From Saprospiraceae bacterium (lineage in GTDB: Bacteria; Bacteroidota; Bacteroidia; Chitinophagales; Saprospiraceae), in NCBI GenBank assembly GCA_028279185.1, contig JANQSS010000226.1, positions 80,817-144,816 of the forward strand: DNA of 64,000 bases. The letters run 5' to 3'. Position numbers and translations under genes: made by a program. Positions within the stretch are counted from its first letter, which is position 1. Each line of letters starts with the position of its first letter. The notes beneath the pieces are model-generated. The model was not told the origin of the DNA and did no database searches. It saw only the letters and a program-made list of their open reading frames with translations. This document shows, piece after piece, positions 38,801-44,389 of the stretch.

Positions 38801-40210
38801 GCCAAAGTTAATGTTACCGGAGGTACGACTCCATATGAATTTGATTGGTTAGAATTAGGGATTGATTTAGGTGATTCACTTACTAATTTATACGCTGGAA
38901 TATTTAATTTGGAAATTCGAGATGAGATGGGATGTCACGCAACTCATTTTTTAGAAATAACAGAGCCGAATCTGCTTGAAGCCTCCGAGTTGGTCATAGA
39001 TCCTTTATGTTTTGGAGATGAAAATGGATCAATATCTGTACTTCCTTCTGGTGGAACATCACCGTACGATTATTCTTGGGTAGCTCCTTTCTCGGACAGT
39101 CTAAGCCAGGTTTCCAATATCGGGGCAGGTTCTTATTCTGTCACTGTAATTGATAATAATAATTGTTCGTTAGTCATTTCACCGGTCTTGATCGATCAAA
39201 GCGCTGAGCTATTATTCGCAGTGGAAGAATTTATGTTGCCATCCTGTGTTGGTGCAGATAATGGGTTGATTTCCATTATGGGATCTGGTGGTGCTGGCGA
39301 CTTAAATTACGATTGGTCGAACGGCGTAACCGGTAGTATAAATGAAGATTTATTGCCGGGAGTTTATTCGGTTACAATTTCAGACGTTTTGGGATGTGAA
39401 TTGGACACAGCATTTAATATTAATGACGTGGACGATTTGGACTTAGAATTGGCATTTACGGATACAATGATTTGTCAGGGGCAAATAATTAACATTGTAG
39501 CGAATAGTTTTCCAGGTGCAACTTATTCTTGGACTGGGCCGAACGGATATGCCAATACCGATTCTATTATTTCCGTTGGTGCTGCTGGGCAGTATTCGTT
39601 GACAGCGATAGTTTCGATTTGCAGCGATACAGCGTCTGTATTTGTTCAAAACACTAACAGCGTTTTACAAAGCCAATTCATTATACCTACTCAAGTATTG
39701 GTAGATGATACCATAGTGGCGCTTGAAACATCCTGGCCGGTCCCGACAAACGTGTCTTGGACTTACGATGCGGACAGTATTATGTTTGTGGCCCAGGCAC
39801 AAAATCAATGGTTATTTACATTTCCGTATGTAGGGGAGTTTGACATAGAATTGATTGCAGAATTGACGGGCTGTACGTCTTCGGTGACCAAGTCCATTGT
39901 AGTGCATCAGGATTCGTCAACTTTTGAAATACCACAAAGTACTGGCGATAAGCAAATTCTCTCCTTTAGAATAACACCGAATCCATCGACAGGCATATTT
40001 AGTGCTGAATTTGATTTAGCCCAAACGGCTCCATATTATTTAAATGCGTATCGACTTGATGGAACAGCTGTTGAAAATCGCCAAGGAAATGGAGCGGGTT
40101 TAATTTCTGAATTATTTAATTTTAATTCAGCAGTCAACGGCCTCTACGTTGTTTCCCTCCAATCGGAAGGTGAGGTGGTTTGGACGATCGTAAAAATCGA
40201 ACGACCATAA
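23888..40210 (+). CDS. Giant SprB-type repeat adhesin with T9SS C-terminal sorting domain (5440 aa)
   Basis: The ATG at 23888 is preferred over the TTG at 23882 because it starts a good signal peptide (MKRLYLPILICLLVICI...GHG). Residues about 25-300 are an N-terminal region with beta-type sequence. From about 300 to 1660 there are irregular SprB-like modules. Residues about 1640-4233 are 34 regular W-x-H-D modules. About 12 further SprB-like modules with W-[DN]-D or similar run to about 5250. The last ~80 residues (starting FRITPNPSTGIF, ending VWTIVKIERP) are a type A T9SS sorting domain. Proteins of this build, such as SprB of Flavobacterium johnsoniae, are exported by T9SS to the cell surface and serve gliding or adhesion. 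No SprF/PorP gene is in the window. It is last in a four-gene unit and followed by a strong hairpin. Confidence 0.9.
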   Translation: MKRLYLPILICLLVICIRYGHGQSFSYTAEIVELWSTHTGDGPGAGNADITWQVKIELLTSANGVIRTLNEDCIHQPEYQGGWINRSYTSAPLNTTSIPFDELCGSPLRMKVTFDCWENDDGDDCTQGWRDDHFSGVTISNISFTGICPNANQDNYRVFSTLDNDYKVRVRFRYTIDVLENAAVERTFTNGDPLGDEICDGDIYKVGIVDYPIWDGDVKFLRWERRPVTGGSWEFVNEGWSLDQLSVQAEFPGYDYRVRSYSNTVCLGENNSNWQETQGTWNVLRKAPFPQVNLFRACAGQSNGTIEVNYSGSGSDPSDVKATLLKLVNGIYVPDGLPITEIGTNYPVTFNRSAGNYGVILTRESDNGLECSRLRENIILRAVNFPAISISVEDQRCFGQDDGYAYVYCSSCDEVSISGPVSGTQSIPLGYGSGGFFDLPPGTYTATATNLPENCVSTTTFIVEPLTEDLSATYTTEDATCFTSHGKITVTDVSGGRPFSSNSNYDYLLRLLTDSIYQGNIAFTDSYTYHLLPGTYNIMYRDSRGCRDTLRDIEVMAPPPHVTLHTEAFNGTSCMPEGIIVATASSGTPPYQYKIDGQNWQASDTFFNLLPGNKRIRVRDADFCKASDWNTLTSTTNLMLSVEETAPTCADSSMAQLTTTQSGGNTSGDYLIEVFYESNQASPIRTLSTSSNTSVFNGFVDSTYLVRLTDVDGCTAETTLDIEDLVVPQIIAVRETEPDCFDDPLTRVEFDLVGRADGSNFTTNVFISIDGGTSQSLTEFDDYGSYSTYRFTPDNPTGTFTAEDDLGCPVEGTYAFDIPLPDTLKARILWVDSATCRYNNDGEIAVEIIGGQKPYTVVLEKLIQVNSFYPLHVETILETYEDTIVFRGLDYSVPDDSPTGNQWGGGYSVWVREANNLSCAARTSDRFYMPGASEPTNLYAPDVVNITLNNIGPDLNCTKDNGIIEVIATGGTPPYEYSVDNVNWQSSNIVNSTDNSTDVYVRDAYGCTDSDNMYISNAPNPIQVDVISISEGSECTPRVDSVVLTGVTDGYDIQSIGYFCSGGEGPRSQTEDDRDNQIIIRSFSANHIVIENPNPNDIPFGCNEIQIRILDSASCSKVFTLYVPFKNRLPKLEKESSTGISCLGESDGSVTYNIVDSAFILGDYNDWNLAPPFTVTLNNSFSQVITDTPYTVTFSNMAAGLYLMTVEDSFGCLYAVVDSLKRLYPYDYTISNTAVAGCGTDSTGQISVTINGGGSLPYNWTWYTDEADVWVQVTSPQVLNAGESTILNNLPVTTYQAVVSDANSCVDTLTFDVAGPPVLSILKRDSLNPSCNAGSNGVISVKAIGGTAPLQYSIDNGMSYQTDTLFTNLAAGTYTVIVQDGNGCFDSVHYHLTEPAEIDFTSVVLEDVSCFDGSNGSISVTAGGGQAPLSYALDGGAFQASGDFQGLSAGNYFITVRDANLCSRDTLNLVIGAPSEISINISIVDSLTCLQPAKLVADVNGGTPNYTYSWNSGQSTTDTLQAVGSGQHIIQITDDNGCIKSDTIQLNMPDNPTLSILADTAEACDMSDGSFLVNASNGRSPYMYSANGMTNQSGYFTGLPADQYEVIAIDNIGCRDTIDVTIDSISGPRLTEIDTIQTTCAGDNGSISLTIADGTPPYSYRWSHDTMLNSATAVNLAEGDYFVTITDARMCFTSTMIHISETPSPTLSPLLVVNSSCGMDNGMATVAVNGGAPGFTFEWSHDNAITGPSAMDLPPALYAVVVTDQNSCKDTLQVEIFENIAPSLSVESVQDATCGDMNGLIRLTVTSTHPPFIYTWSHNTGTLDSAANNLAEGNYRITVTDGNNCTDTISVNISNVAGPTLSIAEVTNSTCSSGNGQINLQPVNGTAPYTYQWSHDGLLGDSIATDLLAGLYSVTVSDGNACTDTITQSIADENVFSGSILSATQSGCDTASGTILLNMIGGESPYLYTWSHDGTANTNYVDSLAAGFYQVTVTDALGCEIVIDTTISTAAGPTISLLASTNSYCGPNMGAAIVTASGGTGPYTFEWNHNPALTDSFASDLPGGGISVLVRDQNNCTDDVQFLIDETNPVDLLIDSFTHETCALDNGTVILNYTGGFGTVTYEWSHDNTLSTSIAQNLSSGTYFVTATDAVGCFDTIQVNIDSIAAPVLQVDLMQNNSCEQQNGFIQLNVLSGTAPFLFQWSHDINLDAPIATGLSGGSYQITVSDASLCIDTASVELTNDQALDISLLNIIPESCNGLDGSISTSTIGGLAPFSFEWSHDVTLNDTVATGLMSGSYTAIVGDALGCADTLQSMVPHADTPMLNIVSTIPNTCGLNDGSIAVTGAGGGRPYTYAWSHDGSLTDSLASNLMDDDYSVTVTDAFGCVDTLQITLPCFTALAIIVTDTSNETCGLSNGSVSIQIVGGTSPYSFLWSHDNTLDTNVVEDLQAGMYEVTVTDAFGDMTSAQIQIFNEESPVLQLEQSLSNNCPTGSNGLISVSGMNGSRPYAYQWSHDGLLTDSVAMELNQGSYTVVVIDANNCRDTLMENIMDEELLSSSFMAVTETECVMATGAISIQSSLGRPPYFYNWSHDGTVIDSFATELAAGHYSITISDLSGCAIEIDTTIAEAQSPDLSLLLIEPSTCDADNGRAIVQATGGLAPYTYAWSHDTTLIDSIAINLTEGSYNVTVTDINLCTDTLTINVGGSPPIVVIPVDSVQETCGLGNGSLTISASGGLTPYSYRWSHDTLLNDSVALGLGAGFYEVAVRGQNGCSDTLMLSISNVEGPSITLDSKQDNSCSQSNGELIVTSIGGLPPYSYAWSHDNTLTDSMATDLPAGNYVVTVTDFNGCEVTLTETIIDLAIFDFNLASIVQTTCGANDGLIVIAGSGGIYPYSYVWNHDPTETDSIADNLGSGFYSVTVTDNRGCEEILMTEVTTTDGPTAELIDMTSSSCELENGSAIVRGINGQSPYTFAWSHDGTLTDSIAVQLGEGTYTVTVTDLNACSDQLNIIIGGSPALLLTVVDSQNEMCSSSDGYISLSSIQGSRPTTYAWSHDGSLMDSVATNLTAGIYRVMGSDNMGCQDSVQITLTNTPGPVITNISSVDNSCTQDNGQITIQVADGTPNYSYSWSHNMMLNDSIASNLPAGEYIVTITDDNQCSTIGVDTIQDLNVLDFTVSSVVSTGCTSSNGIVTISGGGGIYPYQYAWSHDLTETDSVAENLAAGMYTVTVSDNRGCFEVLVAEVMTTDGPSISLVSMLHSTCDLENGMAVVEGLNGTPPYAYTWSHDTMLVDSLAISLAEGIYFVTVTDANFCTDQLSIAVDGSPELGITVVDSINETCSAANGSISLTALNGSRPVSYIWSHDGSVMDSLAVNLSAGSYTVIGTDMVGCRDTAMIVLSNTPGPAAVAMDVEDNSCSQANGQMSVAVTGGTPMYTYEWSHDTLLHDSIATNLSAGAYSVTITDANQCIAIATDTIETAPILDFIIESTSMTACGMSSGSIVLSGDGGRYPYTYEWSHDTNLTDSIATALATGSYSITVTDARGCQVLLSTEIFETNPPILNLDQVVHSSCELSNGMISVIASGGQGPYTFAWGHDINASDSVVVGLSADTYNVTVVDANACSDTLHVVVEGTPSIDLSIANVIHETCGASNGSIILTSTGGSVPISYTWSHDATLNDSVALNLAARTYFVTATDFYNCTDTISIDLSNADGPQLDSVTVLSNSCSSPNGFIQVSFSTSSPPLSYSWSHDANLNADSAMNLLEGVYHVTVTDDIGCVYVHSETVLNQFEFDFNILSVNQTGCQTSTGEIVLSGSGGSYPYTYAWSHDVNETDSVASNLGAGLYVVTVTDDRGCFEILDTEVMQSNSPTLSLVQSASSMCGLNNGSAVISSVGGAQPYIYAWDHDVTLSDSIATDLGEGMYTVTVTDGNGCIDVLSFSIGGSPEVMMTIVEAVDEDCGSQNGLLRITTQSGSHPILYSWNHDATLTDSVATGLTAGSYLIVGIDAFGCRDTILTSLMGTDEITTAVQSSSDNTCSMSNGQIILTVINGIPPLTYQWSHDATLNDSIANNLTGGTYVVIIEDANGCHDTLEHSIGDSAPLSFQVDQVDSSACFPGTGSISVLAMGGVLPYTFTWGHDANLNSNIANNLVAEIYDVSVTDAVGCLEVLQVEVPQFEGPVAADVVISPAVCDGATGSIQLNISGGLPPYSIEWSHDPTLTGPIADNLDAGLYLYTIRDARNCMISDVVVVTSSSGIAIALDSAQRPACEMTNGFILISISGGNGPYDIEWYNADDITAIIGSGVMLDNLSAGEYVVMAADGDGCTDLTSFILQDIEDMSALVIAIDETCFDADNGLASISVTAGGTSPFQYQWDDANQTATSTISPLAEGLYHVTITDANGCTLVDSAEIGQPAEVVIDTFIIPPGCQSPDGASIFVDAEGGVGPFIYLWPNEGVGGQTLSNITAGVYDLYIEDSTGCSQSYLIEVPTIDDITISAGEVEPPACDLSQGGSLTVNVIGGQPPYTIVWNDALMQEGSTALDLQPGVYMAYVADQAGCMDTLSMEVPETPGVAILLNEIQAPVCADEANGEIEVVVSGGSGNYAYLWDDSNFQMTARAVSLTAGSYIVRVTDIDLGCINRDTFELTDPAALVIDSFQVMDVSCFGGSTGLAAVFASGGTGNLSYQWNDDQSQMSDTAINLDIGTYAVTVTDINGCIVSAETGLTQPAPISFVVVDSQGVTCNGAHDAFAKVDVQGGVAPYDIFWLTTGTAGDSIGNLMGGTYQAEIQDANDCRDTIEVILHEPDSVRITLIDLVDANCSGAQMGQISIEASGGTGGYMYLWDDDFNQITSTAFNLDSGIYTVIVADENNCQNSASFEITGLSELLIDVINVVQPSCFGDQNGSVSISVEGGNNDYVYLWNDPALQTDSTAIGLTAGEYIVFVSNGDGTCPTRDTVALQQPEEIMVTHQIWQQVLCFGDSNAVAKVNVTGGTTPYEFDWLELGIDLGDSLTNLYAGIFNLEIRDEMGCHATHFLEITEPNLLEASELVIDPLCFGDENGSISVLPSGGTSPYDYSWVAPFSDSLSQVSNIGAGSYSVTVIDNNNCSLVISPVLIDQSAELLFAVEEFMLPSCVGADNGLISIMGSGGAGDLNYDWSNGVTGSINEDLLPGVYSVTISDVLGCELDTAFNINDVDDLDLELAFTDTMICQGQIINIVANSFPGATYSWTGPNGYANTDSIISVGAAGQYSLTAIVSICSDTASVFVQNTNSVLQSQFIIPTQVLVDDTIVALETSWPVPTNVSWTYDADSIMFVAQAQNQWLFTFPYVGEFDIELIAELTGCTSSVTKSIVVHQDSSTFEIPQSTGDKQILSFRITPNPSTGIFSAEFDLAQTAPYYLNAYRLDGTAVENRQGNGAGLISELFNFNSAVNGLYVVSLQSEGEVVWTIVKIERP
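28805..36586 (+). repeat. 34-module, 77-residue SprB/W-x-H-D tandem array with 924-bp higher-order period
   Basis: The conserved Trp codon of each module lies at 28871, 29102, 29333, 29564, 29795 and so on to 36497. I measured all 33 spacings: 32 are exactly 231 bp and one (module 11 to 12) is 234 bp. Each module has one Cys 22 residues before the Trp and one about 29 residues after it; only module 11 lacks the second (Gly-Asp instead of Gly-Cys). The modules fall into four subtypes in fixed order, so that every fourth module is most alike. The subtype-A Trp recurs at 28871, 29795, 30719, 31646, 32570, 33494, 34418, 35342 and 36266. The paired Cys probably form an intramodule disulfide. Confidence 0.95.
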
Positions 40211-40270
40211 GATGTCGACGTATGCGATGATAAATAAATAGTGTTTTAGAAAATTGTTAGTTGTAGGAAT

Positions 40271-40312
40271 TGAATATTGGCTACATTTTCAATTAAATGT
40301 GGTCAATATTTA
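40271..40312 (+). terminator. Strong hairpin downstream of the giant adhesin gene
   Basis: Arm AATATTGGCTACATTT (40273-40288) pairs with AAATGTGGTCAATATT (40295-40310) across a 6-base loop. All positions pair if two G-U wobbles are allowed, and the stem can be extended by two bases on each side. It lies 60 bp after the adhesin stop and before the convergent LamG gene's end, so it may terminate both. There is no long T-run on either side, so intrinsic termination is not certain; transcript protection is an alternative. Confidence 0.5.
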
Positions 40313-40333
40313 TGAATGTGGCGAGCCGCGAGA

Positions 40334-41566
40334 TTAATCTAAAATTTCAATATCATGAATAATTATTGATCCTGACGGATCCAGGATTAATTTTGTTGTG
40401 CTTAATATTGGATTTACCATCGCTCCATTGCCGCGAATAATTATCGGCCTATTTGTTGTATTGCCTGGCACGTCAGACACAATTAAACTATCGATATAAA
40501 AAGGTGCAATGGGTGCAACTTCAACTGTGATCGTGTCATCCATGCCAACATTTTGCAGGTGCATGAAGAAGTCAGAAAAACTTTTGAAAGTTGTGTCATT
40601 GGAAGGAATAGTGTCATTTATGTAATAAACACCAGCAAGTCTAGGATTTGCACAAGGTGCATTCGATGCGGTCCATGCGTTGGCTTGCAAGTCAAAAAAA
40701 TGTATTGAATCAGCATTATTCATTTGATTGGTCACGAATAAACCGCTTCCTTCGGAAAAGTCGTAAGAACCAGCAAGCAGACTATCAGAACCGCAACCTG
40801 ATTGCATTGCATCGGTAATTATCTCCGATGCCGTCTTAGCTCGATTGTAGAATCTAATTTCATCTATTAATCCCTTGTAATCTTCATATTGAATAGGACC
40901 AAGGTTTTCCGCGGCTTGTTTTTCGGCACCATAAAACCAACCACCTTGAGGATATCCGGGCCAACTATCCCAGAAAGTGGTCATATCTGTTCGCGAGGGA
41001 GTTACCGTATCAGCTACTAGATTTTCATCGACCCATAGTTCTAAGGCAGCATTACCTGCTCCAATCCATCGACGTACGCAACTAACAAGATGCCAATTAC
41101 CATCTAATAGGCTGGGTGTGCTGCTTGCAGGAAAAGCCTGTATGATCCATGGATCCCCTTCAGAGACATCGATTCCATCGCCAAAGTGCCAGCGCACGCG
41201 ACCACCTCCATAAAATTGCAGGCTAAAAGTACCTTGATAAAAAGTGCCATTATTGTGCCCGTCTAGTAAAAAATTTCCTTCAAACCACCACCCACCGAAG
41301 TTATATGGAAATATGTCTCCATCATACCAGTTGGTTATTTGATTTATTCCTGGGTTGGTTGGTCCAATTGGGAACGATGTATCCGGCCTGATCCAAAGTT
41401 GAAGCGTAAATTCTCCTGACCCAAAGCCAGTGGGTAAAACCAGTTGTTTTCCGTAATCGTCGTCATCAGGTATCGAATTGAGATTAAAATTTATTGATTG
41501 TGCCAAAGCACAAAGTGGGATGATGAATAAAATACCAATTGCAAAAATTCTGAAAAAGTGAAGCAA
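40334..41566 (-). CDS. Secreted LamG/concanavalin-like protein, C-terminus possibly truncated
   Basis: 410 residues. A signal peptide ends ALAQ. Residues about 35-255 form a LamG-type (concanavalin A-like) jelly roll: FTLQLWIRPD near the start, GNWHLVSCVRR in the middle and the closing GLIDEIRFYNRAKTASEI typical of LamG domains. After about 320 the sequence changes to the start of a parallel beta-helix-like region (IIIRGNGAMVNP, IIIHDIEILD) but stops after about one coil. It has no T9SS sorting domain. Related proteins usually continue for hundreds of residues, so this may be a truncated surface protein, although no matching continuation is seen downstream. Confidence 0.75.
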   Translation of the reverse strand: MLHFFRIFAIGILFIIPLCALAQSINFNLNSIPDDDDYGKQLVLPTGFGSGEFTLQLWIRPDTSFPIGPTNPGINQITNWYDGDIFPYNFGGWWFEGNFLLDGHNNGTFYQGTFSLQFYGGGRVRWHFGDGIDVSEGDPWIIQAFPASSTPSLLDGNWHLVSCVRRWIGAGNAALELWVDENLVADTVTPSRTDMTTFWDSWPGYPQGGWFYGAEKQAAENLGPIQYEDYKGLIDEIRFYNRAKTASEIITDAMQSGCGSDSLLAGSYDFSEGSGLFVTNQMNNADSIHFFDLQANAWTASNAPCANPRLAGVYYINDTIPSNDTTFKSFSDFFMHLQNVGMDDTITVEVAPIAPFYIDSLIVSDVPGNTTNRPIIIRGNGAMVNPILSTTKLILDPSGSIIIHDIEILD

Positions 41567-41735
41567 TCCGTAGGTTTTTTATTAAAAGTAAAGTGCACAA
41601 ATTGGTAACGCTAAGTAAAGGGTGAAAATTTATACGATCCTGGGATTTTCATCGAGCAAATACATAATGAACGCTTTAACTACTAAGACCTGAGTTATCC
41701 ATCTTTATCAAGCCAATTTTTTTTCAATTAGGAAA

Positions 41736-42548
41736 TCAATGCGTTGCATTTTCAATAAATTCGAATACCGCGGACCAAGTAGGTTCTGTGCTTGAATTTG
41801 TTCGACTTTCGACTAGCATCGAAGAACCGTGGACGCCATTTTCGGCGATGAAAGTGACATGTCCTTTGGATTTTGCTAGTTCAAATTGCTGAGCCACTGA
41901 TGGTACTTCCATTTCTTTTTTTGGTCGTAATATCATCAAAGGAACTTTGATTGACTCGATTGCCTTTTGTGGATTGCAATCTGCCATGGGCCCTCCTGAA
42001 GCCGGAGAGAAAGCAAGAACACCAGCTACCTTGTCCATGTGTTGATATCCTAAATTAATTGCCAATGCCGCGCTATAACTGCTTCCCCATACAAATATTG
42101 ATGAATTAAATCCCATTGCACGCGCATATACCAGTGCGGCTTCCAAATCAGGATATGCATCGCAATACCCAATTTGTTTATTCTCCAGATTATTGACTGT
42201 CCTATTTGGTTTTTTGAAAGCGTCGCCTCCACTTCTTTGGTCGATGGCTAATACGTTGTACCCTTGCTTTGTAAGCCGAGGTATAATATCTTGGTATTCA
42301 CCACGGGCACTTCCTCGCGCTTGATGAAATAATACTATTAATGGATCGTTTTTGTCTGATTCGTACAGGTCACCGTAAATTAGAATATCATCCGATGTCT
42401 TAAAATTAATTTCCTTTATGTCAACAGCTCTATACCTCGTGATGACTTCTTCTTTGCTTTTTGAGGGGCTAAGGCTGGGTTGTTCTTTTTCTGAATTGCA
42501 AGAAAAGAGGATGACTGCAAAAAGAAAAGAAGATAAGATTAATTTCAT
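41736..42548 (-). CDS. Alpha/beta-hydrolase family lipoprotein
   Basis: 270 residues. The lipoprotein signal ends LFSC (Cys17). The alpha/beta-hydrolase core shows the oxyanion region VLFHQARGS (72-80) and the nucleophile elbow VWGSSYSAA with Ser157 in a G-x-S-x-S motif. An acidic residue lies after strand 7 near LRPKKEMEV (Glu212 or Glu214), and His240 is in NGVHGSSM. It resembles dienelactone-hydrolase/prolyl-oligopeptidase-type hydrolases. The substrate is unknown; it would act in the periplasm or on the cell surface. It lies 22 bp downstream of the broken HTTM gene on the same strand. Confidence 0.8.
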   Translation of the reverse strand: MKLILSSFLFAVILFSCNSEKEQPSLSPSKSKEEVITRYRAVDIKEINFKTSDDILIYGDLYESDKNDPLIVLFHQARGSARGEYQDIIPRLTKQGYNVLAIDQRSGGDAFKKPNRTVNNLENKQIGYCDAYPDLEAALVYARAMGFNSSIFVWGSSYSAALAINLGYQHMDKVAGVLAFSPASGGPMADCNPQKAIESIKVPLMILRPKKEMEVPSVAQQFELAKSKGHVTFIAENGVHGSSMLVESRTNSSTEPTWSAVFEFIENATH

Positions 42549-42570
42549 AGGTTATTTTTTTAATCGGTTA

Positions 42571-44098
42571 TTAATCTGTTGGTTTATAGTTGTAGAGGGT
42601 AATTAAGTTTTTTCTTCGAACCAGATCATTTTGACGCAATGATGTATCGTTGGAATAATACATCATACTTACTTGTAATAATCGGTCATGGGGATGCGCC
42701 TTCTTCCAACGTTTGTACTCATATCTGGTCCATTCTTCAAATAATGTCTGGGGCCAGGTATTTATGTACTTTCGGGCGTAAAATGATAAAACGAATCGCC
42801 CACGTGTAAAATTGTTGTAGGGAGGAGGGTCCAATACCGGTTGACCTTTCGTTTCATCCGTTTTAATTTGCACCACTTCATTTGTCAGGAGATTTATTGT
42901 TTCATTATCTGGCGATTGACCATATATGCAAATTGATCCCATATCTTTTACGGGATCAGGTGCAAACAACCACCAGGGTTGCCGAATTAGTCCGGTGACC
43001 GCTGAGCCCGAAATTATTTGGAATTCGGCCAATTTTGATATTATGGCCGATTGTGCTATAATGGGTTTTATGTAGCTATTGGTTTTCCATTTTGAAGGTT
43101 TACCAAAAATATATGTGCACAAAAGATTAGTAGGACAACAAGTAGAGCAATAGAAGCTATATTTCTCTTGTGAAAGAGTGTAAAGGATTCTTTGTTTTTT
43201 TGATTTAAAACACGTATTTTTTTATAAAAATAATCTGGAAGTAGAATTGCTGTAAAGGCAAGGGAAATGAAATTAAACGGCCCAACATATATCGTAGTAG
43301 CTAATCCCCAATGAATAAGAAAAATCAGGATGCCGGCAAGAAGTTTTGCTGATTTGGTTTTAATGGGAATAAAAATCAATAAGGGTATCGCGAATTCGAA
43401 TACTAAGGTCGCATAGGTTAACAGTGTGCACACCGCAGGTGCTTCCATTAGCATGTGACCTAGTCCTATTGTATGCGTATAATCTTGGGTAAGACTCAGT
43501 ACGGTCTTTCCTGACCGCCAAAATTCACCGGTTTTCGTAATTGCGCTGGTGAAATAAATGATGGCTATTTGAAATAGGATGCCGAAGTTAAAAATGAGTG
43601 AAATATGCCGCTTAATCTTCCCTGAAAACCTTGATCGGAATGCCAATCGATGTTCAAGCGGAAGGAACCCCCCCCCCAGAATAAAGAAACTTCTATTAAA
43701 AACTCAACACCATGAGATAAAGGGGGTATGAAGTTTGTAAGGCTCGCAAATAGAATGAGTAACGGGATTGAAAGTAGACGACTACCGATGCCTAGGGTAT
43801 ATAATATGGCAACGACTAACGTGAAATATATATATAAATCAAATTGCCAATTCGAATCAAAACTTGTCAAAAGAGAAAATGGGGCGCCATAAAATTCAAG
43901 GAACATTGATCTCGATAAAAACCCGTCTATTGCATAAAATTGATTTTCATCTAAAATTCTGTAAAAAATTATGTTGTGAATAACATTAAGGCCAACTATT
44001 ATCCTGAAGAGTGCAATTGAACGTGCGTCGAGGTTCTATGAAGCCTCAATCCATTGGGCCAGTACCGATCTTATAGTCTTTGTGAATTTATTGGACAT
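42571..44098 (-). pseudogene. HTTM-domain (vitamin K carboxylase-like) membrane protein gene, broken by one stop and two frameshifts
   Basis: Starting at the ATG at 44098 the frame reads MSNKFTKTIRSVLAQWIEAS, then TAG at 44036-44038, then continues in the same frame NLDARSIALFRIIVGL, the usual N-terminus of HTTM proteins. The frame is lost at a G10 tract (plus-strand C10, 43668-43677): the family pattern W-G-x-F-L-P-L resumes in another frame, which fits 8 or 11 G. A second shift lies between about 43068 and 43122, after which IRQPWWLFAPDP and the soluble C-terminal part follow. Restored, it would be about 509 residues with several membrane helices, a normal length. Three lesions argue for a pseudogene; sequencing errors could explain some. 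Confidence 0.8.
43668..43677 (-). repeat. G10 homopolymer tract in the HTTM gene
   Basis: Ten consecutive C on the plus strand (G on the coding strand), directly after the codon for Phe-Trp. The tract is out of frame with the downstream coding sequence; 8 or 11 G would join the two halves as W-G-G-F-L-P-L or W-G-G-G-F-L-P-L. Such tracts are prone to slippage and to base-calling error. Confidence 0.85.
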
Positions 44099-44389
44099 CT
44101 TGCTTTTCTTTAAAGGGGGAAAAACACAGAATAAGTCATTATAGGTTAGGAGTTTTTCCGCCCAAGATACAAAGCATAATCATACACGAATTTGAAAAAT
44201 ACATGCGGAGACTTTTTAGAAAGCTAATGAATTGGAGCGAAAATCAACCAGCTTAGTTGGGTTTGCTGTAGACAAACAACATAGAATTGCCGCCCAATGT
44301 TACCGTTTGGACAAAGCATCTTTGTTCATTTACACGTTATTCCAGTGTATACCCATAAGGGTTATCTTTAGTAGTTAATTAAAGCAAAA

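Noticed and set aside
43668..43677. G10 tract read as proof of phase variation
   Set aside because: The same gene also has an early TAG and a second frameshift, so changing the tract length alone would not restore it; kept only as an observation.
44099..44389. Possible small gene or RNA between the HTTM gene and the propeller gene
   Set aside because: No frame of protein-like composition, no stable fold and no recognisable RNA consensus; it probably only holds the two divergent promoters.
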